Assembly: GCA_028280445.1 (NCBI GenBank)
Contig: JANQLU010000108.1
Span: 39,720 to 103,719 of the forward strand
Reading direction: 5' to 3'
From: Pirellulaceae bacterium
Lineage (GTDB): Bacteria; Planctomycetota; Planctomycetia; Pirellulales; Pirellulaceae
DNA length: 64,000 bases
Both the position numbers and the translations under genes were made by a program. The notes under the pieces are model-generated. The model ran no database searches, was not told where the DNA came from, and saw only the letters and a program-made list of their open reading frames with translations. Shown in pieces: positions 27,401 to 36,494 of this stretch; position 1 is the first letter of the stretch, and each line of letters opens with the position of its first letter.

Positions 27401-28777
27401 ATTTGAAAACACGTCCACCAATTTCAAATCTTCACTTGGCTGAACAGTCCTCATGTCGAGCAAGATTTTCTCTTTTTGAACACGAGCAACAACTGCCGGC
27501 GAGGACGTTCGCAGAGCCGTCGTGATTTGCTCGATTGTTTTTTCTTGCGGCGTAATCGCGACACACCAGGTATCAATTTTTTCTGTCGGTAAACTGCCGC
27601 CCCCGAGCATCGCATGATCCTGAACAGGCTCGGCCGATTCAACAAACGGCAACAATTCGATTTGCTTGGCGATTTTGTCAGATCGCAAATGCAAATTTTC
27701 AAGCGGCGTTGAAAGCATCTGCAAAATCGGAACCGACAACTCCGCTTTGTCCAAATCCTGGTACAGCCTTAACGTTGCCCACAGCGCCGACAAAGTCAAT
27801 TTTCCGACGCGCATCGCCCGCATCATAGGATGCTTCATAATTCGCGCGATGTATTTCTTTTTCCCGATGATAATGCCGCATTGCGGTCCGCCAACGAGCT
27901 TGTCGCCGCTGAACAACACGACATCGGCGCCAGCGTCAATGCTGGCAGACGAAATTGGCTCTTCGGAAACGCCGTAACGCGCGAAATCGATCAACGCTCC
28001 GGAACCAATGTCGTCGATCACCGGCAACCCATGTTTGCGACCCAGTTTCACCAAATCTTCTAACGAAACCTCTTTGGTAAATCCAACGATTTTGAAATTG
28101 CTCGGATGAACTCTCATCAAAGCTCTCGTTTCTTCACCAATGGCATCCTCGTAATCCCGCAAATGCGTCTTGTTGGTTGCGCCGACCTCGCGAAGTTTCG
28201 CGCCGCTGGTTTCCATCACTTCCGGCAATCGATAACTGCCTCCAATCTCGATCAACTGACCACGAGACACAATGACTTCACCACCGCCACCCAAAGCGCC
28301 CAATGTCAACATCGTTGCTGCAGCATTGTTGTTGACAACCGTGGCAGCCTCGGCTCCCGTTAGTTCGCACAACAGTTGCTGTACGCAATGGACCCGCTGA
28401 CCGCGCTGGCCCGATTCCAAATCAAACTCCAAACTGCAATATCCCATCGCAACTTCGTTGATGGCATCGACCGCCTCTTTCGCCAAAGGAGACCGTCCCA
28501 AACCTGTGTGGAGTATCACACCAGTTGCGTTAATCACCGGCACCAACACTGGCTGTTGATTTTTTTTAATCCAACTGGCAATCGTTTCCGCCAACTCGTT
28601 TGCTGACGGGATGTTGATATCCTCCGTGGCACTCGAAACTCGATCTCGTAACGATCCGAGGACCGTGCGAACGCCCCCCACCACGGTGTTATGGCTGACA
28701 GTGTCCACCATTTTTTTCAAAGGAGGACTTTCTAACAATTGGCTGACAGATGGCAGATTTCTTAGCGGATTTGGCAT
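27386..28777 (-). CDS. selA: L-seryl-tRNA(Sec) selenium transferase
   Basis: A 463-residue SelA, PLP fold type I, which converts Ser-tRNA(Sec) to Sec-tRNA(Sec) with selenophosphate. Recognisable parts are the N-terminal domain (MPNPLRNLPSVSQLL), VINATGVILHTGLGRSPL, CSLEFDLESGQRGQR, VVNNNAAATMLTL, and the Schiff-base lysine in LFSGDKLVGGPQCG at about residue 293, close to E. coli K295. Length is normal. The related DUF SelA-like proteins that lack tRNA(Sec) function are usually shorter and lack the N-terminal domain. It is a single gene here: no selB, selD or selC is in the window. Its presence means the organism probably decodes UGA as selenocysteine, which matters for the gene at 35267-36307. 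Confidence 0.93.
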   Translation of the reverse strand: MPNPLRNLPSVSQLLESPPLKKMVDTVSHNTVVGGVRTVLGSLRDRVSSATEDINIPSANELAETIASWIKKNQQPVLVPVINATGVILHTGLGRSPLAKEAVDAINEVAMGYCSLEFDLESGQRGQRVHCVQQLLCELTGAEAATVVNNNAAATMLTLGALGGGGEVIVSRGQLIEIGGSYRLPEVMETSGAKLREVGATNKTHLRDYEDAIGEETRALMRVHPSNFKIVGFTKEVSLEDLVKLGRKHGLPVIDDIGSGALIDFARYGVSEEPISSASIDAGADVVLFSGDKLVGGPQCGIIIGKKKYIARIMKHPMMRAMRVGKLTLSALWATLRLYQDLDKAELSVPILQMLSTPLENLHLRSDKIAKQIELLPFVESAEPVQDHAMLGGGSLPTEKIDTWCVAITPQEKTIEQITTALRTSSPAVVARVQKEKILLDMRTVQPSEDLKLVDVFSNLFES

Positions 28778-28903
28778 AACAGTATTGTGTTAACAAAAAA
28801 TTAATGAGTTGTGGAATTAAAAATTTCGCGGGCAATTGACTCAATGATCGCGCGTACCTAACATTGATTTAGCCCTTCTTACCTAATCTTCTTGAATCCC
28901 CCT

Positions 28904-29197
28904 ATGAGTCTCATCATGATAGTTCGAGTGCTTCAGCCCTCGGTCGAAGAAAAAACGACCGAACGGGAAAAGTTTTTGTGTCCACGGTTATATTGTAGCT
29001 CTTGTAATCGCGAAGATTACCACTTCTTTGGCCTCCGTGCTTCTAAAGCACTATTTTTGTATTCCATTATCTACACATTTGGGTTGATCTTGATTTTTGG
29101 TCCTTATCGTTGTGTCTGCTGTGGAAACCGTCGCTGGTCACGCCTTTCGTTTTGGAAACGCAAACCCCGTGAGGAATCGGCAGAATCCAACGCCTGA
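28904..29197 (+). CDS. Small zinc-ribbon-like membrane protein, hypothetical
   Basis: A 97-residue protein that I do not recognise. It has one C-x-x-C (YCSSCNRED, about residues 30-33) and one C-x-C-C (RCVCCGNRR) separated by a single hydrophobic helix (ALFLYSIIYTFGLILIF). The layout suggests two metal-binding knuckles flanking a membrane segment. Start is ATG 28904; TTG 28892 and ATG 28916 are also possible. It is divergent from selA and ends two bases before the convergent sulfatase. Confidence 0.5.
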   Translation: MSLIMIVRVLQPSVEEKTTEREKFLCPRLYCSSCNREDYHFFGLRASKALFLYSIIYTFGLILIFGPYRCVCCGNRRWSRLSFWKRKPREESAESNA

Positions 29198-29199
29198 TT

Positions 29200-31062
29200 T
29201 CACTTGGCGTCCGCCGAACCGAGTCGTTTGACAATCGTATTCAACAGCCGCTCGGAGTATCCCGAAACACGTTTGTTTGTTGGTGATTTCGTCTTTTTCG
29301 GCAACGATTTGATTTTGTCGCGATACGGTTTCATTTTTTCACCCAACATATCAATAGCGTTGAGTGCCGCGATAGTCGCGACATCCTTTTGTTCCCGTAA
29401 ATCACTCAATGCAATCAATTGGTTAGCGGCATCGGCAGACTCGAAATCGTTTTTGACACACAGGTAGTTTGAAAGCGCTTTGACGGTCGGAGACGCGTTT
29501 TTTCTCAAAGCGTTAATTTCGTCTTTTAGCTGTAAGAATACTCCGACTCCTTGAATATCAACCGCCTGCAGCGCCCAAAACTGCTTGACCGGTGAATTCG
29601 AACTCAGCAATTTCGAAAACGTTTGCCAATCGCGATGACTGCGATCGGTCGCGACGTAAGCAGTATCGATAAATTCATCGATTTCAAATTCGCCACTTAG
29701 CCCGATCGTGTCGCGAGGCGATTTTCCTTGAGACCATTTGACCAATTCGGCCTCGGGTATAAAACCGACATCCTTGACCGACTTACACCAAGCCTTCAAC
29801 GCTGAGCGCATCCGAGCCACATTTTTCTGAACGGATTGATCGACCACGAGGTTTGAAACTTCGTCAGGATCATCTTGCAGATCATAGATTTCTTCGGTCG
29901 GTTTTTCTCGCCAAAATTTTTCTTGCTCAGCATCCAATTTGCCTTCGTCAAACATTTTTTTCCAAACTCGAGTTGTCGGAGTTCGAAATTGATATTCGAC
30001 AAACTGTCCGTAAACGCGCTGCGGATAAAAATTCCTGACATAGACATAGCGTTTGTCTCGAGCGACGCGAACTAAATCGTAGCGTTCGTCCATTCGACCG
30101 CGAAAACCGAACAGCATCTTTTTAGGTGCCGCTTCGAATTTTCCCAAAAACGCGGAGCCCTGTTGATATTTGGGAGGTTGGACACCTGCAAGACTCAAAA
30201 CCGTCGGTCCGAAATCGACAAAACTCACCAGTCGATCCGTTTTGCCGCCGGATTTGTAGTCGGCACTCCGCAAATGTTTGAATTTTTCAGGAATAAAAAC
30301 TATCAACGGTACGGCGAGTCCTGAATTACCTGGATACCTTTTGCTGCGCGGCATTCCAGAGCCATGATCGCCGAAATAGAAAACGATCGTTTCATCGGCC
30401 AAGCCGGCATCTGCCAACTCTTTTAAACGTTTGCCCGCTTGTCGATCCATCTCTGTAATTTTGTCGTAATACTGCGCCCAATCCTGACGCACTTCAGGCG
30501 TGTCTGGGTGATAGTCTGGCACACGGACTTTTTTGGGATCGTGAATTGCGGTGTGAGGCCGTTTGCGAATTCGACTTTCATGGGAAACCGTAAAATTGAA
30601 AACGGCAAAAAACGGTTTGCCATCAGGGCGATTTTTCCAATGCGCCTTGCGATTCGATTGGTCCCAAATTTTTCCCGGTTTGACAACGTTGTAGTCTTCC
30701 TTGCTATTGTTGGTGCAATAATATCCAGCCCGACGCAACAATTGCGGAAACATCTCCGTCCCTTTCGGCATTGGAACCAGGCTTCGCATGTGCTCCGCGC
30801 CCAGACTCGTCGGGTACATTCCGGTAATCAGTGCTGTTCTGGCCGGAGCGCACACCGGAGCGTTTGACCAGACGTGCAGATAAACACAGCCTTTTTTAGC
30901 CAGCGCGTCCAAGTTCGGAGTCGTCGAATATTTGTCACCGTAGCAACCCAGATGCGGACCGTTGTCTTCGCTGGATAACCACAATATATTTGGCCGCTCG
31001 TCCGCATAGGTGGCGTTGCACAGGCCAATCAACAACAGCAATGGAATTAAATAGCGGTTCAA
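29200..31062 (-). CDS. Secreted Cys-type sulfatase
   Basis: About 620 residues. A signal peptide (NRYLIPLLLLIGLCNATYA) precedes RPNILWLSSEDNGPHLGCYGD, the metal-binding start of S1 sulfatases. The C-x-P-x-R motif CAPAR (Cys about 71) is the formylglycine site, followed by TALITGMYP. FYFGDHGSGMPRSKR provides later metal ligands. Residues about 480-620 form a helical tail not needed for the core fold. Substrate is probably a sulfated glycan, as in heparan N-sulfatase-like planctomycete enzymes. The TTG start at 31062 overlaps the ispG stop (TTGA) and has AAAAGG upstream; the longer frame into ispG is unlikely. Confidence 0.87.
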   Translation of the reverse strand: MNRYLIPLLLLIGLCNATYADERPNILWLSSEDNGPHLGCYGDKYSTTPNLDALAKKGCVYLHVWSNAPVCAPARTALITGMYPTSLGAEHMRSLVPMPKGTEMFPQLLRRAGYYCTNNSKEDYNVVKPGKIWDQSNRKAHWKNRPDGKPFFAVFNFTVSHESRIRKRPHTAIHDPKKVRVPDYHPDTPEVRQDWAQYYDKITEMDRQAGKRLKELADAGLADETIVFYFGDHGSGMPRSKRYPGNSGLAVPLIVFIPEKFKHLRSADYKSGGKTDRLVSFVDFGPTVLSLAGVQPPKYQQGSAFLGKFEAAPKKMLFGFRGRMDERYDLVRVARDKRYVYVRNFYPQRVYGQFVEYQFRTPTTRVWKKMFDEGKLDAEQEKFWREKPTEEIYDLQDDPDEVSNLVVDQSVQKNVARMRSALKAWCKSVKDVGFIPEAELVKWSQGKSPRDTIGLSGEFEIDEFIDTAYVATDRSHRDWQTFSKLLSSNSPVKQFWALQAVDIQGVGVFLQLKDEINALRKNASPTVKALSNYLCVKNDFESADAANQLIALSDLREQKDVATIAALNAIDMLGEKMKPYRDKIKSLPKKTKSPTNKRVSGYSERLLNTIVKRLGSADAK

Positions 31063-32204
31063 TGCGACACCTTTTCTTGAATGAGAATGTCTAACTCGGC
31101 TTTGAGTTTGTCCAGAATTTCGTCGTAGGGAAACTGTCCCAAGTGCTGCGTACCTTTTTTCAAATTGACATAATTCGGGCCGCACCACAGACCCAAATCA
31201 GCATCGTCCGTTTCTCCGGGTCCGTTGACTCGGCACCCCATCACGGCAATCGTAATCGCGTGATCCTCGGCGTATCGACTCATCTGTTTGACTTGCTGGG
31301 CAAGTTGAACGAACGCTTCGTTTTCGACGCGCGAACAGCTGGGACAAGAAATAATATTGAGTTTGTTGGCATCAAAGGTTACGACGGAGCGCACGCGGCC
31401 CGCGTAAATGTCTTCGATAATTCCGCGTCCCGCTTCGATCTCCTGACCTTTTTCATGGTTGGGGACAGTAAGAGAAACGCGAACGGTGTCGCCGATCCCT
31501 TTTCCAACCAGTTGTTCAAAAGCAATCCGTGTCTTGATCACTCCATCGGGAGGCATTCCCGCTTCGGTGACTCCCAAGTGCAACGGTATTTCCGGTCGAC
31601 GTTCGGCAAAACGGCGATTGACCTCGATAACTTTTTGCGGATCGCTATCTTTGAGCGAAACGCAATATCGAGTAAATCCGATGGAATCCAGAAACTCACA
31701 ATGGTCCGTGGCACTATCGAGCATCGGTGAAATCGAATCTTCGGGATCATATTTTTCTTTTTTGGCCGGATCGACACTGCCGCAATTGACGCCCACGCGA
31801 ATGGCACAATCGTGGTCGACGGCAACCTGGGCAATAAACTCGACTTTTTCCTGCCACGGTTTTTGTTTTTCGTGATGATAGAGATGTCCAGGGTTGTATC
31901 GAATTTTGTCGACATGCGGGGCGACGATTTCCGCCAAACGATAATTTTCTTGCAGATCAACCGACAAATTGGCTTTGGTATGTTTGCGAATTTCCTTCAG
32001 GGCCGCGGCATCTTTTTTACTGTCAACCGCAATCCGCACGACATCGGCCCCGGCCTCGTACATCAAATTCACAAGTTCAACGGTAGCGTCGACGTTTTGG
32101 GTGGACGTTGCCGTCATCGACTGGACGGCAATCGGGTTCCCGTCGCCAATGGTTACCGTCCCAATACGAACACTGCGCGTTGGGTTTCGCTGAATATCGA
32201 CCAA
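31059..32204 (-). CDS. ispG: (E)-4-hydroxy-3-methylbut-2-enyl-diphosphate synthase
   Basis: A 381-residue IspG/GcpE of the bacterial short form. It has RNPTRSVRIGTVTIGDGNPIAVQSMT at the start, a TIM-barrel region (RYNPGHLYHHEK, IRVGVNCGSVD), and the Fe-S cysteines in ISCPSCSRVENEAF and MGCRVNGPGE. It reduces MEcPP to HMBPP in the MEP isoprenoid pathway. The start is TTG at 32204 with a strong AAGGAG eight bases upstream. It is co-transcribed with the sulfatase and divergent from trmL. The 85 bases to trmL must hold both promoters. Confidence 0.96.
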   Translation of the reverse strand: MVDIQRNPTRSVRIGTVTIGDGNPIAVQSMTATSTQNVDATVELVNLMYEAGADVVRIAVDSKKDAAALKEIRKHTKANLSVDLQENYRLAEIVAPHVDKIRYNPGHLYHHEKQKPWQEKVEFIAQVAVDHDCAIRVGVNCGSVDPAKKEKYDPEDSISPMLDSATDHCEFLDSIGFTRYCVSLKDSDPQKVIEVNRRFAERRPEIPLHLGVTEAGMPPDGVIKTRIAFEQLVGKGIGDTVRVSLTVPNHEKGQEIEAGRGIIEDIYAGRVRSVVTFDANKLNIISCPSCSRVENEAFVQLAQQVKQMSRYAEDHAITIAVMGCRVNGPGETDDADLGLWCGPNYVNLKKGTQHLGQFPYDEILDKLKAELDILIQEKVSH

Positions 32205-32289
32205 GATTTTTTCTCCTTACTCTTTCCGATATTGTCATCCATGCTTAAGTTCAAGGCAATGGAACGCATCGTGCAACGACGAACAAACC

Positions 32290-32763
32290 ATGAACGAATC
32301 TGAACTTTACGAGCCTCGATTTCATATCGTTCTCTACCAACCGGAAATTCCGCCCAATACCGGTGCCATTGGCCGCACCTGTGTCGCCTTGCATGCAAAA
32401 TTGTGGCTGGTGCGTCCTCTCGGGTTTCAGCTGAATGAAAAAACACTTCGTCGAGCCGGTCTGGATTATTGGAAGAATTTGAATTGGGAAGTCGTCGACC
32501 ATTGGGAACAGCTGTTACAAAAACTCGATGACTGTCGATTTTGGCATTTCACAAAAACCGCGAACCAATCATTTTGGGAAACGGAATTTCGCCCGACCGA
32601 CGTCCTGGTTTTCGGCAGCGAAACCAGTGGCCTGCCTGCATCGATTCTCGAACTGGATCAATCTCGCAATCTCAAAATTCCGACCAGTGATGGCGTCCGC
32701 AGTCTGAATTTGTCATCCGCCGTAGCGGTAGCGGGATATGAAGTCTTTCGCCAAATAAATTAG
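32290..32763 (+). CDS. trmL: tRNA (cytidine/uridine(34)-2'-O)-methyltransferase
   Basis: A 157-residue SPOUT methyltransferase of normal TrmL length. FHIVLYQPEIPPNTGAIGRTC is the N-terminal motif, VLVFGSETSGLP motif 2, and IPTSDGVRSLNLSSAVAVAGYE motif 3 with the knot that binds SAM. It methylates the wobble ribose of tRNA-Leu isoacceptors in species studied. ATG start. The initiator tRNA gene follows 85 bases later. Confidence 0.93.
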   Translation: MNESELYEPRFHIVLYQPEIPPNTGAIGRTCVALHAKLWLVRPLGFQLNEKTLRRAGLDYWKNLNWEVVDHWEQLLQKLDDCRFWHFTKTANQSFWETEFRPTDVLVFGSETSGLPASILELDQSRNLKIPTSDGVRSLNLSSAVAVAGYEVFRQIN

Positions 32764-32848
32764 AAAATTGGCCAAAGAAATCTGTTGGAAAATGTCGAAA
32801 AAAGGCTCTAGCCAAAAACCGAAATTTGGTAATAATAATTTACCTTGA

Positions 32849-32922
<74 letters not shown>

Positions 32923-32927
32923 CTTTG

Positions 32928-32965
32928 AAAAAGCCTTTTGACAGATGTGTCAAAAGGCTTTTTTT
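32928..32965 (+). terminator. Rho-independent terminator after the initiator tRNA
   Basis: A perfect 16-base inverted repeat (32928-32943 and 32948-32963) closes a four-base GATG loop and ends in a run of T. It starts six bases after the tRNA and is the clearest intrinsic terminator in the window. Confidence 0.95.
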
Positions 32966-33025
32966 GTGCAATTCTGATCGCGAGTGCGAAGCGTCAGTGA
33001 AATTTTCATGGATTACTCGAACATT

Positions 33026-33409
33026 ACGAGCACGAAACGCGAGCGAGTGGTTTTGCGGGTGCCACTGGCTTAGCCGACAGAGCCTGTGGCACTCGGCACT
33101 GGTAACGAAATAGCTTCCCGGTTTTTTAGCGATTTCGTTGTTGCGTCGTTGGTTTCTTAAGTTTGGGTGGTCGATTGGGTGCCACTGGCCCCAGCCAGTG
33201 ATTGCAGTTCCTTAGCATCAAGCACTGAGATCAAATTCAATTCATGACGTTTTTGTCGGTGGTTTGATACCCCCAGCACTGGCAGAGGCCAGTGGCACCC
33301 ACGACATTGGCATCAAGAAGCTTTATGAAATTTTCGTTACCAGCGTTGAGTAGCGCCAAGCGGCACCCAACCTGCACGGTCAAACTACTCGCTCGCGCTT
33401 CGTGCTCGT
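33026..33409 (+). repeat. Nested inverted-repeat element with GGTGCCACTGGC units
   Basis: The 668 bases between the terminator and the next gene hold no supportable gene. They contain nested inverted repeats: outer arms at 33026-33055 and 33381-33409 (core GAGCACGAANCGCGAGCGAGT), inner arms CTGGTAACGAAA at 33099-33110 and TTTCGTTACCAG at 33332-33343, and GGGTGCCACTGGC at 33057-33069 and 33177-33189 with its complement at 33288-33300. The core of the outer arm is related to the repeats at 26.2 and 63.8 kb. The rest (33410-33634) is AT-rich and probably promoter DNA for the next gene. Confidence 0.8.
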
Positions 33410-33634
33410 ATCAATCAGTCACAATTGAGTTGTCGATCTGGCTTTGGCGTTTTTATCGAATTCAATTTCGAAAATCACTGAATTTGTAAAACGAAGTTTA
33501 CAAAAATTAAATAAAATAGATGTAGTAGTTGTTGGCGTGAGAACAGTTTGATTCCCTCGACAAACTCAACAGAACATGGTCACGCTCAATTTGCTAAACC
33601 GTTACACATCGTTTGTTAGCTGGAATTATCAAAA

Positions 33635-35212
33635 ATGGTTAAGATGGCAAATCTTTGGCGCACGTCAAAATTGATTGTCCATTCGGCATTCGTTTTATGG
33701 ATCGCGATTTCACTGAACATCGCAATGCAACATCTTGACGATTCCGCAATTGCGGTGGGTCAGCAAAACAAGCCGACGACGCCAAAAACAAAACCCACTC
33801 AAGAAACTCTCGCCACCCTCGACGTCTCGGGTTTCGTCAGAAATGACTCGGGCGAGTCCGTTGGAAAAGTCACCGTACGTGTGACTCTCAACACGGGGTC
33901 TGGCAGGTACCCGCTGGACGTTCAAGTCACCGGGCGAAAATTTCGCTTTAAAATTCCCACTCATCCAAACTGTCATACGATTTCATTGTTTGCCGTCAAC
34001 GAGCGCGGCGATCATCAAGCGGCACGCATCATCTCGAGTGAAGGATTTCGAACGATTTCAAAACGAGGCCTCATCCTTCGCCTGAAAAAAGCGACACGCA
34101 TCGTCAAAGTAAAAACAACTCACCTGGGAAAACCTGTTTCCAACGCAAACGTTTTTTTTCGAACGTCGTCTGGCGGGCGAATGACGCACCAAACAAATGC
34201 GCAGGGGATCGCTGTTTTCCAATGCCTACCTCAACTCAAATTGTATCAGATCACAGCGTGGAAAGACAAAAAACTCATTGGCGGATATTCGTTGAGAGGA
34301 AAACCGCCGCGCGATCCAAATAAAAACGAACACGAGGTCAAACTAACACCCACCCGCACTCAACGATTTGAATTCGTGGATACCAACGGCAAACCGGTTG
34401 CCAACACACGCATGCGATTGGATGTCGGCACACCTCGGCCATTTCAAAACATGATGGATGCCGATGAAATCTTCCAGGTCCAAACCAATGCCAAAGGTTT
34501 GGTGGACATTGATTGGATTCCCGATTTGCCGAAATTGACTTTTAATATTGTGGCACTCGATGGGATTTGGGTGACTTCGTTTGAACAGCGGCAATTGACC
34601 GCTAAACCTTGTCATTTTGTCTTGAAACGGTCGATCAAACGCCAGAAAATCAAAGGCCGTCTCAAATCCATCGACGCAGAATCACTTGGCGGATTTAGTA
34701 TCGCCCTGGAAACCTTTCAAGCTGAACGAGAACACACGATCGAACGCCTCAGAGCTTTCACCAATCCCGATGGAACGTTCGAAGCTGAAGTGTTACCCGG
34801 TTCGACATATTGTTTGTTTGTCCACGACCTCAACTGGTGCAGCAAGCCGATTGATATGATCTTGTTTGATCCGAAGAAAAACAAAGCGGCGACCCCCGAA
34901 CTGACCCTGGCGCGCGGCGAAAAAATTCAAATCGTTGTCACGCATGGCCCTGACAAAAAACCACTACCAGATCTGATGGTTCGAGTGAAATCTCGGTACC
35001 TATTTCAATGGAATGAAAATGGTCAAGAGCGCACCGGTTCGTCGAGCAGATCAAAATCCGTGCAAACCAACGACAATGGCGTTGCAGTTTTGTATGTCCA
35101 ACCGGGCACCATTGAGATTTCCGCTTGGTCGGGCAAATGGGATTACAAATCCCGAGTGAATGTTCGCGCTGGCGAAAACAAAACCATCCGGATTCATCGA
35201 ACCAAAAAATAA
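33635..35212 (+). CDS. Secreted protein with carboxypeptidase-regulatory-like (Ig-type) repeats
   Basis: A 525-residue protein of unknown function. An N-terminal hydrophobic segment (LIVHSAFVLWIAISLNIAM) is a likely signal peptide or anchor. About five beta-rich modules of 80-100 residues follow, each with a pattern such as VSGFVRNDSGESVGKVTVRV or DTNGKPVANTRMRLDV, the look of carboxypeptidase-regulatory/CNA-B-like domains common in planctomycete surface proteins. No catalytic motif is visible. ATG start. It is convergent with the thioredoxin-like gene, with 54 bases between the stops. Confidence 0.65.
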   Translation: MVKMANLWRTSKLIVHSAFVLWIAISLNIAMQHLDDSAIAVGQQNKPTTPKTKPTQETLATLDVSGFVRNDSGESVGKVTVRVTLNTGSGRYPLDVQVTGRKFRFKIPTHPNCHTISLFAVNERGDHQAARIISSEGFRTISKRGLILRLKKATRIVKVKTTHLGKPVSNANVFFRTSSGGRMTHQTNAQGIAVFQCLPQLKLYQITAWKDKKLIGGYSLRGKPPRDPNKNEHEVKLTPTRTQRFEFVDTNGKPVANTRMRLDVGTPRPFQNMMDADEIFQVQTNAKGLVDIDWIPDLPKLTFNIVALDGIWVTSFEQRQLTAKPCHFVLKRSIKRQKIKGRLKSIDAESLGGFSIALETFQAEREHTIERLRAFTNPDGTFEAEVLPGSTYCLFVHDLNWCSKPIDMILFDPKKNKAATPELTLARGEKIQIVVTHGPDKKPLPDLMVRVKSRYLFQWNENGQERTGSSSRSKSVQTNDNGVAVLYVQPGTIEISAWSGKWDYKSRVNVRAGENKTIRIHRTKK

Positions 35213-35266
35213 CATGCCGGTACAGCGGCGAGTTTAGCTTCCGATCATACGCCGCCATCCGTTTCA

Positions 35267-36307
35267 CTATTTGTCTCGGCCACGACGCGGTTGTCTATCG
35301 ATGACGCCGTCTGCGTCGAGGTCCTCACCGTAGGGAATTGCATTTTTAAAATAAATTCCCTGTCTCAATCCCGCAAAAACATGTTTTCGATAGTCTTTAC
35401 GTTTTTCCGTCAACGCGAATTTTTTGTTGGACTGTAATAGCGAATCTTTGATCTGCTGCACACTGGCATCTTCGGGCAATTGCTTCACCACCTTGCCTTT
35501 CAGCCCAAATTGGCCGGACTGGATAATCAAAATGCCAGGTTTCTTACTTTCTCCCTCAATGACTTTTTGCCAGTCGCGATCCGATTTGGAATCGATCTGA
35601 TCGACGTGAAATCTTCCGACAATTTTGTCGTCTGAAAACGCTGCTCGCAAATTTTGAAGTGTTTTGGTGTTTTTTGAAGTCACAGCCACAAGCAATCTTT
35701 GATCCGCCGAAGCGACATTCAAAGCTTGTCGAAACGTATCAAAATTCTGCAGCGAAGCATTTCCCGAATCGTTTCGAGATTTGTATCGCGCCGCAATTCG
35801 ATCCATTTCTTTCATGATGGATTCATCGCCGGCTTGGCTTCGGCGACCGACCAAACTGCCTGGACTCCTACCCGACCTCGACAGTCGTTTTTTTCCTTGC
35901 GGATCAAAGATACAGAACGAGGTATTGGCAAACCGGCCATTCAACAACGACCTGACCATTTTTTCCGACTCTTTGCTTTCATAGGTTTCGATTCGAATAC
36001 AAACAAAATCACGAGTCGCTTTGATAAATTTTTCATTCGCGAACAAACTGTTCTGCGTTCGGGTGTAGCCCGGTCAGAAAGCCCCTGAAACCCCGCGGCT
36101 GCAAGTCGCCGCCGACATGAAAAATATAGGACGGTTCGAACGTTTTGCTTCCGCTAAACCTGATTTCCAAGTCGTGTACCAGGCGATTCCTGGATCTCCA
36201 ACAGCCTGCGGATGCTTGGGAATGGGTTCGGAACGACGATTGGATCTTTGGGCAACACACTCCGAAAACCCCATCAACACAAGGCAAATGATACAAATAG
36301 TTCGCAT
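35267..36307 (-). CDS. Secreted thioredoxin-like protein with in-frame TGA, candidate selenoprotein
   Basis: Two open stretches in one frame, 36307-36077 (77 codons) and 36073-35267, are separated only by a TGA at 36076-36074. Read through, they give 346 residues: a signal peptide (MRTICIICLVLMGFSECVAQ), a thioredoxin-like start (AWYTTWKSGLAEAKRSNRPIFFMSAATC, C69), then RGVSGAF and the TGA as residue 78, then PGYTRTQNS and NEKFIKATRDFVCIRIETYE. The second stretch has no ribosome site or ATG near its beginning, whereas the first has GGAG before its ATG, so readthrough or loss of function is more likely than two genes. selA lies 7 kb away. The C-terminal end, YGEDLDADGVIDRQPRRGRDK, is calcium-loop-like. 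Alternative: a recent nonsense mutation. I did not recognise the family with certainty. Confidence 0.55.
36040..36061 (-). promoter_or_regulatory. Possible SECIS-like hairpin downstream of the in-frame TGA
   Basis: On the - strand, beginning 12 bases after the TGA, CGAAC (36061-36057) can pair with GTTCG (36044-36040), leaving a 12-base loop whose first base is G. Distance and loop G agree with the loose rules for bacterial SECIS elements, but a five-pair stem arises easily by chance, and another fold within the loop is possible. Confidence 0.25.
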
Positions 36308-36494
36308 ACGGTTGCTTTCTCCACGTCAATCCACAAATAAAATCACTTGATTTGACTACCGTTTGATTTGCATTCCATGGACAAAAAATATCGCTGAAAT
36401 CTTGAGAAACGTCAGCACAATGAAATGCGGGCCATCATTACGCGAGTTTTTCATCCTCTTCACACGACGACACGAAAAATCAAATGTGATCGAG

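Noticed and set aside
33026..33409. CRISPR array
   Set aside because: Repeats are few, inverted and unevenly spaced; no equal-length spacers or cas genes.
33292..33489. 65-codon open frame in the 33 kb gap
   Set aside because: It lies inside the inverted-repeat element and has no protein-like composition or ribosome site.
35267..36046. A separate 259-residue gene beginning with TTG at 36046
   Set aside because: No ribosome site, and the frame is continuous upstream to the TGA with protein-like sequence; one interrupted or recoded gene is more likely.
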